Below the pieces are notes generated by a model, which ran no database searches, was not told where the DNA came from, and worked only from the letters and a program-made list of their open reading frames with translations. A program made the translations under genes and the position numbers. Shown here in pieces: positions 40,432 through 50,697 of a stretch of 64,000 nucleotides of DNA. Position 1 is the stretch's first letter. Each line of letters opens with the position of its first letter. The stretch comes from Nioella sediminis (GTDB lineage Bacteria > Pseudomonadota > Alphaproteobacteria > Rhodobacterales > Rhodobacteraceae): assembly GCF_001879695.1 (NCBI RefSeq), contig NZ_MNBL01000032.1, positions 41,255-105,254 of the forward strand, in the 5' to 3' direction.

Positions 40432-41970
40432 ATGCTGGACGCGACCCGACCCGAAAGCCTTGCGCGCACCTATACCGTCGCCTTCGAAGGGTTGGAGGCG
40501 CGGCGGGTCGAGGTGCAATGCGCCGTCACCCCGGGCCTGCCCGCCTTTTCCATCGTGGGCCTGCCCGACCGCGCCGTGGGCGAGGCGCGCGACCGGGTGC
40601 GCACGGCCCTGTCCACCATGGCCATCGCGCTGCCGTCCAAGCGCGTCACCATCAACCTGTCGCCCGCCGATCTGCCCAAGGAAGGGTCGCATTTCGACCT
40701 GCCGATTGCGCTGGCCCTGCTTGGCGCCTTGGGAATCGTGCCGCGCGACCGGGTCGAGGCGGCAATGAGCCTTGGGGAAATGTCGCTCGACGGGACCCTG
40801 GTGCCCGTCATCGGCGCGCTGCCGACGGCGCTGGCGGCGGGTGAGGACGGGCGGGCGCTCTTCTGTCCCGCCGCCTGCGGGGCCGAGGCCGCCTGGGTCG
40901 GCGCAACCCCGGTCTTCGCAGGCCGCAATCTGGCCGAGATCATCGGCCACCTGACTGACCGCGCGCCCCTGCCCCCTGCTGAACCGGGCGAGGTGCTGAG
41001 CGAGCGGACCGGCAAGGACCTGCGCGAGGTACGCGGACAGGAGCGGGCCAAACGCGCGTTGGAGATTGCCGCCGCCGGGCGGCATCATTTCCTGATGGTG
41101 GGCGCGCCGGGGTCCGGCAAATCCATGCTGGCCGCGCGCCTGCCCGATCTGTTGCCACCGCTCACCGCTGCCGAGGCGCTGGAAACCTCGATGATCCACT
41201 CGCTGGCAGGGCTGCTGGACGAGGGCGGGATTTCCCGCACAAGGCCCTATCGCGCGCCGCATCACACCGCCTCTATGCCCGCCATCGTAGGGGGTGGGCG
41301 ACACGCGAAACCGGGGGAAATCAGCCTCGCCCATAACGGCGTGCTGTTCCTCGACGAGTTCCCCGAATACCCCCGGCAGGTGTTGGAAACCCTTCGCCAG
41401 CCCATTGAAACCGGCGATGTGGTGGTGGCCCGTGCCAATGCGCATGTGACCTATCCATGCAGCTTCCTGCTGCTCGCCGCCGCCAATCCTTGCCGCTGCG
41501 GGCATCTATATGACGCTGATCAGGCCTGCGGGCGGGCGCCCCTATGCGGCGAGGACTATCTGGGCCGCATCTCCGGCCCGCTGATGGATCGCTTCGATTT
41601 GCGGCTGGAGGTGCCGCCAGTGGGGTTCACCGATCTCGATCTGCCGCCCTCGGGCGATGACAGCGCCACGGTGGCCTCCCGGATCGCCGCCGCCCGCGAC
41701 CGGCAAACCGCCCGGTTCGAGGCGCTCGGGGCCAAGGCCCGCGTCAATGCCGATGCGGAAGGCGCACTGCTCGATCAGATCGCGGAACCGGATGCCGAAG
41801 GGCGCGACATGCTGATCAAGGCCGCCGAGCGGTTCCGCCTGTCGGCGCGCGGCTATCACAGGGTCTTGCGGGTGGCGCGCACGATCGCCGATCTGGAAGG
41901 GGTGGACGCGGTTCGCATGCCCCATATCGCCGAGGCCCTGGGATTCCGGCTGATCGCGGGGAAGAACTAG
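40432..41970 (+). CDS. YifB/ComM-type Mg-chelatase-like AAA+ ATPase
   Basis: A 512-residue protein. The N-terminal ChlI-fold segment (MLDATRPESLARTYTVAFEGLEARRVEVQ) is followed by a Walker A motif, GAPGSGKSMLAARL (near 223-236), Walker B NGVLFLDEFPEY and the C-terminal lid. ComM promotes branch migration during natural transformation; not all YifB proteins have been tested. Its TAG stop and the stop of the convergent hydrolase gene share the CTAG at 41967-41970, so there is no space for a terminator between them. Confidence 0.92.
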   Translation: MLDATRPESLARTYTVAFEGLEARRVEVQCAVTPGLPAFSIVGLPDRAVGEARDRVRTALSTMAIALPSKRVTINLSPADLPKEGSHFDLPIALALLGALGIVPRDRVEAAMSLGEMSLDGTLVPVIGALPTALAAGEDGRALFCPAACGAEAAWVGATPVFAGRNLAEIIGHLTDRAPLPPAEPGEVLSERTGKDLREVRGQERAKRALEIAAAGRHHFLMVGAPGSGKSMLAARLPDLLPPLTAAEALETSMIHSLAGLLDEGGISRTRPYRAPHHTASMPAIVGGGRHAKPGEISLAHNGVLFLDEFPEYPRQVLETLRQPIETGDVVVARANAHVTYPCSFLLLAAANPCRCGHLYDADQACGRAPLCGEDYLGRISGPLMDRFDLRLEVPPVGFTDLDLPPSGDDSATVASRIAAARDRQTARFEALGAKARVNADAEGALLDQIAEPDAEGRDMLIKAAERFRLSARGYHRVLRVARTIADLEGVDAVRMPHIAEALGFRLIAGKN

Positions 41971-42848
41971 CGGATCGCGGCAGCCATCTGGTCGAGCGTG
42001 GCGTCTGCTTCGGGCAACATCCAGCCGGGGAAGAGCGGCCAGACATGTGGCAGGCCGGGCGCAATGGTCAGATGCGCCTCCACCCCCTGCCCCTGTAGCA
42101 CGTGCACCATGCGGCGGCTGTCATCGAGCAGGACTTCGCCGTCCCCTACCCACACATGCACCGGCCCGGCACCGGGAAACTGGGCGTAAAGCGGGCTGGC
42201 ACGCGGGTCTGACGGGTCGGCCCCGTCCAGATAGCCCAAGGCTGAGATACGGATGCCTTCGGGCGGCAGCACCACCTCGCTGGCGTCATTCGTTTGCAGG
42301 CTGTCGCCGGTCATGGCCAGATCGGTCAGAGGCGACAAAACCAGCGTGGCCAGCGGCTGCGGCAGGTCGGGGTCGGCGCAGATCATCGCCAGCAGTGACA
42401 GGGCCAGCCCGCCGCCCGCGCTGTCGCCCGCCAGAATCACCGGACCTTGCGCCGCCATCTGCCGGTACAGGCGCAAGGCAGCCTCGGGCGCGGCTGGAAA
42501 GGGCGATTCGGGCGCAAGCGGGTAATGCGGCACCACCGCGCCGCCGCCGATGCGCTTGACCAGCCGTCCGGCAAGACCCTTATGGGTGCGGTGGCTGCCG
42601 AAAACATAGGCCCCGCCATGCAGGTAGAGCAGCTGCGGCCCCGTCGGGTCGCCAAGCTCCAACACCTCCATCCCGGCGCGTTCGGTCCAGCGCTGAGCCA
42701 CGCCGCGGGGAACAGGGCACAGGATGCGGCACTGCCATTCAAACCGTCGGCGGACCCGGATCGCCGCGTCCTGCCGGGCCAGCCGGTTGAGCGCTGGCCG
42801 CTCGATCCAGCGCAGCCAGGTTCTGAGCAGCCGCGCGCGAACACTCAT
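41967..42848 (-). CDS. Alpha/beta hydrolase (hormone-sensitive-lipase type)
   Basis: A 293-residue esterase of the HSL group. The oxyanion motif HGGAYVFGS (~80-88), the nucleophile elbow GDSAGGG, and the later Asp ([12 protein letters not shown]) and His (LPHVWPLF) complete the triad. It begins with an ATGA overlap on the gshB stop, so it is coupled to gshB. Likely hydrolyses short acyl esters or lactones; the substrate is unknown. Confidence 0.88.
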   Translation of the reverse strand: MSVRARLLRTWLRWIERPALNRLARQDAAIRVRRRFEWQCRILCPVPRGVAQRWTERAGMEVLELGDPTGPQLLYLHGGAYVFGSHRTHKGLAGRLVKRIGGGAVVPHYPLAPESPFPAAPEAALRLYRQMAAQGPVILAGDSAGGGLALSLLAMICADPDLPQPLATLVLSPLTDLAMTGDSLQTNDASEVVLPPEGIRISALGYLDGADPSDPRASPLYAQFPGAGPVHVWVGDGEVLLDDSRRMVHVLQGQGVEAHLTIAPGLPHVWPLFPGWMLPEADATLDQMAAAIR

Positions 42849-43786
42849 GCGACACGCGCTTCGATGGCCTGCCAGATCTTTTCGGCGATGTTGATCCCGT
42901 CGAAGCGTTCCAGTTCCTGGATGCCGGTGGGGGAGGTCACGTTGATCTCGGTCAGCCAACCGCCGATCACGTCGATGCCCACGAAGATCTGCCCCTTTTC
43001 GCGCAGAAGTGGGCCGATGCGGGCGCAGATTTCGCGGTCGCGGTCGGTGAGGGCCACCTTCTCGGGCCGGCCGCCCACATGCATGTTGGAGCGGGTCTCG
43101 CCCTTGGCAGGCACACGGTTGATCGCGCCCACAGGCTCTCCATCGACCAGGATCACGCGTTTGTCGCCTGCAGACACGTCGGGCAGGAATTTCTGAGCGA
43201 TAAGTGGCTCTCGGTTGATGCCCGTGAACAGTTCGTGCAGCGAATTGAGGTTGCGGTCATTGGGGTCGAGCCGGAAGACCCCCGCGCCGCCATTTCCATA
43301 AAGCGGCTTGAGGATGATGTCGCCATGCTTGTGTTTGAAGGCCTTCAGGGTCTCCAGATCGCGGGCGATGGTGGTGGGCGGCGTCAGGTCGGGGAAGTCC
43401 AGAACCAGCAGTTTTTCCGGGTAGTTGCGCACCCAGAAAGGATCATTCACAACCAGCGTCTCGGGATGCACACGCTCAAGAATATGGGTCGTGGTGATGT
43501 ATCCCATGTCAAAGGGCGGGTCCTGGCGCAGCCAAACCACATCCCAATCGGCGAGGTCGATCTCCTGCATTTCGCCGATGCTGAAATGATCGCCCTTCAC
43601 CCGCCGCACCGTGAGCGGCCAGCCACGCGCGGTCACCCGGCCTTCTTGATAGGCGAGCATGTCGGGTGTGTAGTATAACAGCTCATGGCCCCGCGCCTGT
43701 GCCTCTTCGGCGATGCGGAACGTGCTGTCAGCGTCGATATTAATCGGACCGATCGGGTCCATCTGGATGGCAACCTTGAGGGGCAT
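42845..43786 (-). CDS. gshB: Glutathione synthetase
   Basis: A 313-residue ATP-grasp enzyme that joins gamma-glutamylcysteine and glycine. Characteristic segments are [25 protein letters not shown] at the N-terminus, [25 protein letters not shown], the ATP-grasp loop [18 protein letters not shown], and [23 protein letters not shown] at the C-terminus. Start at 43786 with GGAGACGCC upstream. Length is normal (~315). It is followed by the coupled hydrolase. Confidence 0.95.
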   Translation of the reverse strand: MPLKVAIQMDPIGPINIDADSTFRIAEEAQARGHELLYYTPDMLAYQEGRVTARGWPLTVRRVKGDHFSIGEMQEIDLADWDVVWLRQDPPFDMGYITTTHILERVHPETLVVNDPFWVRNYPEKLLVLDFPDLTPPTTIARDLETLKAFKHKHGDIILKPLYGNGGAGVFRLDPNDRNLNSLHELFTGINREPLIAQKFLPDVSAGDKRVILVDGEPVGAINRVPAKGETRSNMHVGGRPEKVALTDRDREICARIGPLLREKGQIFVGIDVIGGWLTEINVTSPTGIQELERFDGINIAEKIWQAIEARVA

Positions 43787-43860
43787 GCGGCGTCTCCAAT
43801 CCCACGTGTTGCGCATTCATGACCCGTGAGGCGGAAAGGTGCAATGCCGTCGATGTGCCC

Positions 43861-44214
43861 CTATGCACAGAGGACATTCGGCAGAATGTCGATTTCCCCA
43901 TGATGATCGAGTAGTGCCACATCGACCCGGCAATCGGTATTGGCCCCCGCCGGAAGATGTCCGATAAAGTCTTCGGCACTCCGGTATATGCGATGCAACT
44001 GGCGTTGAGACAGGCGTTCGGCGGCCCGCGCATGGCTGCGGCTTTTCTTGACCTCGATGAACACCACCGTGCCGTCCTTTTCCGCCACAAGGTCGATCTC
44101 CCCCGCTTTGCCGCGCCACCGGCGGGACAGGATCGTATGACCGTCACGCACATATCGACGAGACACCTGGTCTTCTGCCGAAAGTCCGGCATGATAACTG
44201 ACTGTTCCGCTCAT
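43861..44214 (-). CDS. YraN/UPF0102 family endonuclease-like protein
   Basis: A 117-residue small protein of the restriction-endonuclease fold. It has the YraN pattern YHAGLSAEDQVSRRYVRDGHTILSRRWRGKAGEIDLVAEKDGTVVFIEVKKSR, including the GEIDLV-x(n)-FIEVK nuclease-type core. The role is unresolved. It starts with a 4-bp ATGA overlap on rsmI; rsmI-yraN-gshB is a frequent string in Alphaproteobacteria. Confidence 0.9.
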   Translation of the reverse strand: MSGTVSYHAGLSAEDQVSRRYVRDGHTILSRRWRGKAGEIDLVAEKDGTVVFIEVKKSRSHARAAERLSQRQLHRIYRSAEDFIGHLPAGANTDCRVDVALLDHHGEIDILPNVLCA

Positions 44215-45095
44215 CCATCTTTCTCCAGCGTCAGCGCCGCCTGGTAGACGTCGCGTTTCTTCAGCCCCAGATCGGCGGCGACCTGTGCTGCCGCGTCCTT
44301 GACCGACAGTGTCGCCAGCGCCGCGCGCAATGCGTCTTCCATCGTTTCCAAGCTCGCCTGAACCGGTGCGCCCTTGCCGATGACGACGACGATTTCGCCC
44401 TTCAAGACCCGATCTGCGATGCTATTTCGAACCTCATCCACGCTGCCGCGCAAGACCTCTTCGAAGCGTTTGGTTAATTCCCGGCACAACGCCATGGGCC
44501 GCTCGCCCCCGAAGGTATCGGACAAAACATCTAACAATCGGTGAACGCGACGCGGCGATTCATATAGAATGATCGTCGCCCCGACCGGCGCAAGATCTGC
44601 CAGCCAGCTTGTCATCGCGCCCTTGGCCTGCGGCGGGAAACCCGCGAACAGAAACCGGTCGCTTGGCAGGCCGGACACGCTGAGCGCCGCCAGCACGGCA
44701 GAGGCGCCCGGCGCGGCGATCACCGGCAAGCCGTCCTCGATCATGCCACGGGCCAGCTGATAGCCAGGATCGGCCACCAGCGGCGTGCCCGCTTCGGACA
44801 CATAGGCCACGGATTTTCCCGCCGCGACCATCGCGGCCAGCTTGTCCCGCGCGCCGGGGCCGCTGTGATCGTGATAGGCGATCAGCGGGCGACCGGCGAC
44901 GGCCAGCCCGTGGATCTCCATCAGCTTGCGGGCGGTGCGGGTATCCTCGGCGGCAATCGCGTCGGCAGAGGCCAGAATATCCAGCGCCCTCAGGGTGATA
45001 TCCCGCGCCGCGCCAATCGGTGTCGCCACGAGGTAAAGCCCCGGATCAAGCCGGGAAGCGCGGGGCGCACCGGCGGTTGCAAGCTGATCGGACAT
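44211..45095 (-). CDS. rsmI: 16S rRNA (cytidine(1402)-2'-O)-methyltransferase
   Basis: A 294-residue SAM-dependent methyltransferase of the tetrapyrrole-methylase fold. It has GLYLVATPIGAARDITLRALDILASADAIAAEDTRTARKLM at the N-terminus, VSEAGTPLVADPGYQLAR and ILYESPRRVHRLLDVL. It modifies C1402 in the ribosomal P-site region together with RsmH. The start lies 86 bp from the divergent PBP-activator gene; the shared spacer should hold two promoters. Confidence 0.93.
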   Translation of the reverse strand: MSDQLATAGAPRASRLDPGLYLVATPIGAARDITLRALDILASADAIAAEDTRTARKLMEIHGLAVAGRPLIAYHDHSGPGARDKLAAMVAAGKSVAYVSEAGTPLVADPGYQLARGMIEDGLPVIAAPGASAVLAALSVSGLPSDRFLFAGFPPQAKGAMTSWLADLAPVGATIILYESPRRVHRLLDVLSDTFGGERPMALCRELTKRFEEVLRGSVDEVRNSIADRVLKGEIVVVIGKGAPVQASLETMEDALRAALATLSVKDAAAQVAADLGLKKRDVYQAALTLEKDG

Positions 45096-45181
45096 GGGCT
45101 GGCCTCTTGGCGTTTACTTGTTTCGCGTGACCGCGTAGGGTCCGTCCGACCCAATTTCGAGCCTTCTGGAGACGGCGCCGT

Positions 45182-46351
45182 ATGTTCCCTTCTTTCCGCA
45201 TGTTCCGCAAGTCACGCCGCTTTGTTCTGCTGGCGCTTTGTGCCGGTGTCCTCGCCGCCTGTCAGGTTGGCGTTCCCGGCGGCAGCGGTCCGCGGGTGCG
45301 CGCGGGCGCCCCGATTCAGGTCGCGCTGCTGCTGCCCTACGGCTCTGCCAGCGCGGGCGATGAAATCGTGGCCCGCAGCCTGGAAAACGCCGCCCGGCTC
45401 GCCGCATCGGAGTTCGAGGGCGTGGAGCTGGAAATCACCGTCTACAATACCGCGGCGGACCCGGCGCAGGCCGCCACGGTGGCGCGACAGGCCATTCAGC
45501 AGGGGGCGCGGGTCATCGTAGGTCCGTTGCGCTCCGATGCCGCGGCGGCCGTGGGGGTCGCGGTCTCGAACAGCAATGTCGCCGTCCTGAGCTTTTCCAA
45601 CAACACCGAGATCGCGGGCGGCAATGTCTTCGTTCTGGGCCATACGTTCGACAATACCGCCGCCCGGATCGCAAGCTATGCCGCGCGCCAGGGCCGCAAT
45701 CGCATTGTCATTCTGCACGCCCAGAACCTGGCGGGCGAGGTTGCGCGCGACGCGGTGCAACGGGCGGTGGCCAGCACCGGCGGCACCGTCGCGGGCGTGG
45801 TCAGCTACGAATTCTCACAGCAAGGCGTGGTGCAGGCGCTGCCCGAGGTGATGTCGACCATCCGCTCCTCTGACGCGACCGGGCTGGTCATCACCGCCGA
45901 GGCCTCTGCCGCGCTGCCGCTCTTCGCGCAGCTGCTGCCGGAAAACGGGCTGGATACCGAAGAGGTCCGCGTCATGGGTCTGACCCGGTGGGACGTGCCG
46001 TCGCAGACGCTGGAACTGTCCGGCCTTCAGGGGGGCTGGTTCGCATTGCCGGACCCCGATGCCAATGCCGCCTTTGGCGCCCGCTACACCGCCGCCTATG
46101 GCGATGCGCCGCATGTGCTGGCCCCGATTGCCTATGACGCCATGCGCGCGATTGCCGAAACCGCTGCCGAGGCCGGTGCGATCGGGGTGGCGGAACTGAC
46201 GGCCTCCTCTGGCTTTGCCGGTGCGAACGGGGTATTCCGCCTGAGAGCCGATGGCACTGTCGAACGGGCCATGGCGATCGCAACGGTACTCGAAAACCAG
46301 GTTTCCATTATTGACCCTGCACCAGGACGCCTTGGCGCCTCCGGCTTCTGA
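45182..46351 (+). CDS. Penicillin-binding protein activator (LpoA-like lipoprotein)
   Basis: A 389-residue lipoprotein. The lipobox LAAC places the lipidated Cys at residue 27. The following domain has the periplasmic-binding-protein type I fold of LppC/LpoA: IQVALLLPYGSASAGDEIVARSLENAARLAASEF, GARVIVGPLRSDAAAAVGVA and a long C-terminal lobe. It likely anchors in the outer membrane and regulates peptidoglycan synthases. The last ~100 bp overlap the open frame of glnD. Divergent from rsmI, as in other Rhodobacteraceae. Confidence 0.88.
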   Translation: MFPSFRMFRKSRRFVLLALCAGVLAACQVGVPGGSGPRVRAGAPIQVALLLPYGSASAGDEIVARSLENAARLAASEFEGVELEITVYNTAADPAQAATVARQAIQQGARVIVGPLRSDAAAAVGVAVSNSNVAVLSFSNNTEIAGGNVFVLGHTFDNTAARIASYAARQGRNRIVILHAQNLAGEVARDAVQRAVASTGGTVAGVVSYEFSQQGVVQALPEVMSTIRSSDATGLVITAEASAALPLFAQLLPENGLDTEEVRVMGLTRWDVPSQTLELSGLQGGWFALPDPDANAAFGARYTAAYGDAPHVLAPIAYDAMRAIAETAAEAGAIGVAELTASSGFAGANGVFRLRADGTVERAMAIATVLENQVSIIDPAPGRLGASGF

Positions 46352-46394
46352 CCGGAACCCGCGCCTTCCCGCCAAAGGAACCGCCTCCGGGGAG

Positions 46395-49142
46395 ATGATC
46401 CTTCCCGAGGCGGAGATATTCGACACCGCCGCGATCCGCGCGCGGCTGGATGCCGCCCTTGCCGACCAGAGCGACGCGAGCAAGATCCGGGCGCTGACCG
46501 TCGCCGAACTGCTGGCCGCGCAGAAGGCCGGGCGCGCTGCCATCGAGGCGGCCTTCGAGGCAAATCCACTGGTCGCGCGGCGGGTGACACGCGCCTATGC
46601 GTTCCTGACCGATGGCATGGTGACCGAGGCCATTCGAGTCGCCACCACCTATCTGCATCGCAATCCCAACCCGACCGAGGCCGAGCGCCTGGCGGTCATG
46701 GCCGTCGGCGGATCGGGGCGCGGGGAAATGGCCCCGTTCTCGGATGTCGACCTGCTGTTCGTGCTGCCCTACAAAATGACCGGTTGGGCAGAAAGTGTCA
46801 TTGAATCCACGCTCTACATCCTGTGGGACCTGCGCCTGAAGGTGGGTCATGCCAGCCGGTCGATCCCCGATTGCCTGCGGCTGGCGAAAGAGGATTTCAC
46901 GATCCGCACATCGCTGCTGGAAATGCGTTACCTGACCGGGGATGCCGCCCTTGGTGACCAGTTGCACGACACGCTGCGCGAGCAGCTTTTCGCGGGCACG
47001 GCCAGTGAGTTCATCGACGCCAAGCTGGAGGAACGCGCTGAACGACACAAACGTCAGGGCGGCCAGCGCTACATGGTTGAACCCAACGTCAAAGAGGGCA
47101 AGGGGGGGCTGCGCGACCTGCAGACGCTCTACTGGATCGCCAAGTATGAACATGGCGTCGATACGGTCGCCGAGCTGGTGGAACATGGCGTCTTCCGGCA
47201 GGAGGAGTTCGATGCCTTTGACGCCGCCGAACGATTCCTCTGGGCGGTGCGTTGCCATATCCACCTGATCGCGGGCCGCGCGCAGGATCAACTGACCTTT
47301 GACCTTCAGGTCGAGGTGGCCTCGCGTATCGGCTATACCGATCACAGCGGCCGCCGGGCGGTGGAATATTTCATGCAGGATTACTTCCGCCACGCCACCC
47401 GCGTGGGCGAACTGACCCGCATCTTCCTGACCGCGATGGAAGCCGCGCATCTGAAGCCCGAACCCCTGATCATCGGGTTCCTCAAGGGCCGCCGAAGACG
47501 CCGCAAGAAGCTGAAGCCGGGATACGACGTCAAGCAGGGGCGCCTTGCGGTGGTCGATAACGCTGACTTCCTGTCGGACAAGTTGAACCTGCTGCGGCTG
47601 TTCGAGGAGGGCCTGCGCACCGGCTATCTGATCCATCCCGACGCGATGCGGCTGGTCACGGCGAACCTGCATCTCATTGACGACGAGATGCGCAGCGACA
47701 AGGAAGCGGTGCGCATTTTCCTCGACCTGCTGTTGAAGCATGGCAACCCGGAACGGGGCCTGCGCCGCATGAACGAGCTTGGGGTGCTGGCCGCCTTCAT
47801 CCCGGAATTCGCGCCGGTCGTGGCGATGATGCAGTTCAACATGTATCACAGCTATACGGTCGATGAGCACACGATCCAGGTGATCTCGACCCTCGCGCAG
47901 ATCGAGCGGGAGGAACTGATCGAGGAACTGCCCGTCGCCTCCGGCATCCTGAAGGCGGGTGTCAATCGCAAGGTGCTGTATCTCGCCTGCCTGATCCATG
48001 ATCTGGGTAAGGGTCGGGACGAGGACCATTCCGTTGTGGGTGCCCAGATCGCACGCCGAATCTGTCCGCGCCTTGGACTGAAAGCGGAGGAGTCGGAAAC
48101 AGTGGAATGGCTGGTGCGTCATCACCTGCTCATGTCCGACATGGCCCAGAAGCGCGACATCGGCGACATCCGCACGGTACGCGATTTCGCCAAGGCGGTG
48201 AAAACCAAGTCGCGGCTCGATCTGCTGACGGTGCTGACCGTCTGCGATATCCGTGGCGTTGGCCCCAATGTCTGGAACAACTGGAAAGCGACGCTTTTGC
48301 GCGGGCTTTACCGGGCCACCGCCGTGGCGCTGGAAACCGGGCTGGAGGACCTCAACCGCGAGAAGCGCGAAGGCGAGGCCAAGAAGGCCCTGCGCGAGCG
48401 GCTGGAGGATTGGGACCGCAAGGCCCTGAAGACCGAAACCGACCGGCATTACGGCCCCTATTGGCAGGGGCTGGACACCGAAACTCAGGCGGTCATTGCC
48501 GGGCTGCTGCGCGACCTGCCCAACAACGAGATTCGCATCGACACGGCGCAGGATATCGACCGCGACGCGACCCGCGTCTGCTTTGCGCTGGCCGATCACC
48601 CCGGCATCTTCTCTCGCCTTGCCGGTGCACTCAGCCTCGTGGGGGCGAACGTGGTGGACGCGCGCACCTACACCACCAAGGACGGCTATGCGACCGCCGT
48701 CTTCTGGGTGCAGGACGCCGAGGGTCACCCCTATGAGGCCAGCCGCCTGCCGCGCCTGACCACCATGATCCAGAAGACCCTGAGGGGCGAGGTCGTTGCC
48801 AGCCAGGCGCTCGACAAGCGCGACAAGATCAAGAAGCGCGAACGCCCGTTCAACGTGCCCACCAACATCACTTTCGACAATGAAGGGTCCGAGATCTACA
48901 CGATCATCGAGGTCGACACCCGCGACCGGCCCGGCCTGCTGTATGACCTGACCAAGACGCTCGCGGCGTCGAATATCTATATCTCGTCGGCGGTGATCGC
49001 GACCTATGGCGCACAGGTGATCGACACCTTCTACGTCAAGGACATGTTCGGGCTGAAGCTGCACGCCAAGCACCGGCAGGACGCGCTGGAGAAGAAGCTG
49101 CGAGAGGCCATTGCCCGCGTGGCGGAACGGGCGGGGGCATGA
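46395..49142 (+). CDS. glnD: Bifunctional PII uridylyltransferase / uridylyl-removing enzyme
   Basis: A 915-residue nitrogen-sensing enzyme. The nucleotidyltransferase domain (~80-250) has the GGSGRGEMAPFSDVDLLF motif with metal ligands. The HD domain follows (HDLGKGRDEDHS near 535-546, with HHLLMSDMA). Two ACT domains lie at the C-terminus (RVCFALADHPGIFSRLAGALSLVGANVVDARTYTT and VDTRDRPGLLYDLTKTLAASNIYISSAVIATYG). It controls PII signalling in response to glutamine. The ATG at 46395 is preceded by GGGGAG with almost no spacing; a TTG at 46329 is an alternative start. The stop overlaps murJ by ATGA. Confidence 0.93.
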   Translation: MILPEAEIFDTAAIRARLDAALADQSDASKIRALTVAELLAAQKAGRAAIEAAFEANPLVARRVTRAYAFLTDGMVTEAIRVATTYLHRNPNPTEAERLAVMAVGGSGRGEMAPFSDVDLLFVLPYKMTGWAESVIESTLYILWDLRLKVGHASRSIPDCLRLAKEDFTIRTSLLEMRYLTGDAALGDQLHDTLREQLFAGTASEFIDAKLEERAERHKRQGGQRYMVEPNVKEGKGGLRDLQTLYWIAKYEHGVDTVAELVEHGVFRQEEFDAFDAAERFLWAVRCHIHLIAGRAQDQLTFDLQVEVASRIGYTDHSGRRAVEYFMQDYFRHATRVGELTRIFLTAMEAAHLKPEPLIIGFLKGRRRRRKKLKPGYDVKQGRLAVVDNADFLSDKLNLLRLFEEGLRTGYLIHPDAMRLVTANLHLIDDEMRSDKEAVRIFLDLLLKHGNPERGLRRMNELGVLAAFIPEFAPVVAMMQFNMYHSYTVDEHTIQVISTLAQIEREELIEELPVASGILKAGVNRKVLYLACLIHDLGKGRDEDHSVVGAQIARRICPRLGLKAEESETVEWLVRHHLLMSDMAQKRDIGDIRTVRDFAKAVKTKSRLDLLTVLTVCDIRGVGPNVWNNWKATLLRGLYRATAVALETGLEDLNREKREGEAKKALRERLEDWDRKALKTETDRHYGPYWQGLDTETQAVIAGLLRDLPNNEIRIDTAQDIDRDATRVCFALADHPGIFSRLAGALSLVGANVVDARTYTTKDGYATAVFWVQDAEGHPYEASRLPRLTTMIQKTLRGEVVASQALDKRDKIKKRERPFNVPTNITFDNEGSEIYTIIEVDTRDRPGLLYDLTKTLAASNIYISSAVIATYGAQVIDTFYVKDMFGLKLHAKHRQDALEKKLREAIARVAERAGA

Positions 49143-50689
49143 ACACACGGCCCATCCGTCTTCTCAGCGGCATCCTGACCGTGGGCGGATGGACCATGGT
49201 CAGCCGGGTGCTCGGCTTCGTGCGGGAAATCATGCTGACGGCGCTAATCGGTCCCGGCCCGGTTATGGACGCCTTCGTCGCTGCCTTCCGGCTGCCCAAC
49301 CTCTTCCGCCGCTTCTTTGCCGAGGGCGCGTTCAACGCCGCCTTCGTGCCGATGTATTCGAAGAAAGCCGAGGCCGGTGAGGACGCCACGGGATTTGCCC
49401 GCGATGCGTTGTCGGGGCTTGGTTTTGTCGTGCTGCTGCTGGTGGGGCTTGGCATGGTGTTCATGCCCGCGCTGGTCTGGGCCACGGCAGGCGGGTTCGT
49501 GGGGGATGAACGCTTCGACATGGCCGTGGGCTTCGGTCACGTCGTCTTTCCCTACATCTTCTTCATGTCACTGGCGGCGCTCTTTTCCGGCGTTCTGAAC
49601 TCTCACGGGCGCTTCGCGGCGGCGGCGGCGGCGCCGGTTCTGCTCAACATCTTCGTCATCGCAGCCATGACCTGTGGCGCGCTCATCGGTGGCGCGGTCA
49701 TCACCTGGCTGATCTGGGCGATCCCGGTCGCAGGCGTGGCGCAGCTGGCAATGGTCTGGGGCGCGGCGGATCGGGCTGGCATCCGCATCCGGCCCGCGCG
49801 CCCCCGCTGGACGCCGGAGATGAAACACCTCGTCGTCGTGGGTGTGCCCGCCGCCCTCGCCAATGGGGTGGCACAGATCAACCTGGTGGTGGGGCAGCTT
49901 GTGGCGTCGTCGACCGAGGGCGCGATCAGCTGGCTCTTTGCCGCTGACCGGCTCTACCAGCTGCCGCTTGGCGTGGTCGGCATCGCCATCGGGATCGTGC
50001 TGCTGCCGGAACTGTCGCGGCGGCTGAAGGCGGATGACCCAGAGGGCGCGCGCCATTCCCTCTCCCGCGCGTTTGAGTTCGCGCTGATCCTGACCCTGCC
50101 CTGCGCGGTGGTCTTTTTGCTGATCCCTCTGCCGATTGTCTCGGTGCTCTACGAACGCGGCCAGACCGATGCCGCCGACAGCGCCGCCATTGCCGGGGCG
50201 CTGGCGATCTACGGGCTCGGCCTGCCGGCCTTCGTGCTGCAAAAGCTGCAACAGCCGGTCTTCTTCGCGCGCGAGGATACAGCGACCCCCTTCCGCTATG
50301 CGCTTGTCGCCATGACGATCAATGCGGCGCTTGCCTTCGGGCTGATGCCGGTGATCGGCTGGCTGGCCCCGGCGGTCGCGGCCACCACGGCGGCCTGGGG
50401 GATGACGCTGATGCTGTGGCTCGGCGCGCGCGGGTTTGGCGAGGCGGTTCGGCTGGACAACAAGGCCCGTCACGCGGCCCCGCGCATCATGGCGGCGTCG
50501 CTGATGATGGGGGCGCTGTCCTGGGGGCTGGTCTGGCTGCTGTCAGGGGCGTTGCAGACAGATGGGCTGCGCTACGCGGCACTGGCGGGCGTGATCGTGG
50601 TCGGGATGCTCTCCTACATGGTCTTCGGACAGGTGACCGGCGCATTCCGGCTGGCGGAGCTCAGGGCCAGCCTCAGGCGCAACCGCTGA
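49139..50689 (+). CDS. murJ: Lipid II flippase MurJ
   Basis: A 516-residue integral membrane protein with about 14 TM segments and the MVF/MurJ pattern: GFVREIMLTALIGPGPVMDAFVAAFRLPNLFRRFFAEGAFNAAFVPMYSKK. Conserved charged residues include the Arg/Glu cluster of the first repeat. It flips lipid II to the periplasm for peptidoglycan synthesis. Start is the ATGA overlap on the glnD stop. The order glnD-murJ is well conserved in Rhodobacterales. Confidence 0.95.
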   Translation: MNTRPIRLLSGILTVGGWTMVSRVLGFVREIMLTALIGPGPVMDAFVAAFRLPNLFRRFFAEGAFNAAFVPMYSKKAEAGEDATGFARDALSGLGFVVLLLVGLGMVFMPALVWATAGGFVGDERFDMAVGFGHVVFPYIFFMSLAALFSGVLNSHGRFAAAAAAPVLLNIFVIAAMTCGALIGGAVITWLIWAIPVAGVAQLAMVWGAADRAGIRIRPARPRWTPEMKHLVVVGVPAALANGVAQINLVVGQLVASSTEGAISWLFAADRLYQLPLGVVGIAIGIVLLPELSRRLKADDPEGARHSLSRAFEFALILTLPCAVVFLLIPLPIVSVLYERGQTDAADSAAIAGALAIYGLGLPAFVLQKLQQPVFFAREDTATPFRYALVAMTINAALAFGLMPVIGWLAPAVAATTAAWGMTLMLWLGARGFGEAVRLDNKARHAAPRIMAASLMMGALSWGLVWLLSGALQTDGLRYAALAGVIVVGMLSYMVFGQVTGAFRLAELRASLRRNR

Positions 50690-50697
50690 TATCAGGC

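Noticed and set aside
46308..49148. A 946-codon open frame antisense to glnD (and similar long antisense frames at 2183-3994, 57742-60294 and 60291-62597)
   Set aside because: High-GC third positions of real genes leave long stop-free frames on the opposite strand. These have low-complexity His/Arg/Asp/Gln-rich composition, no family motifs and fully overlap clear genes.
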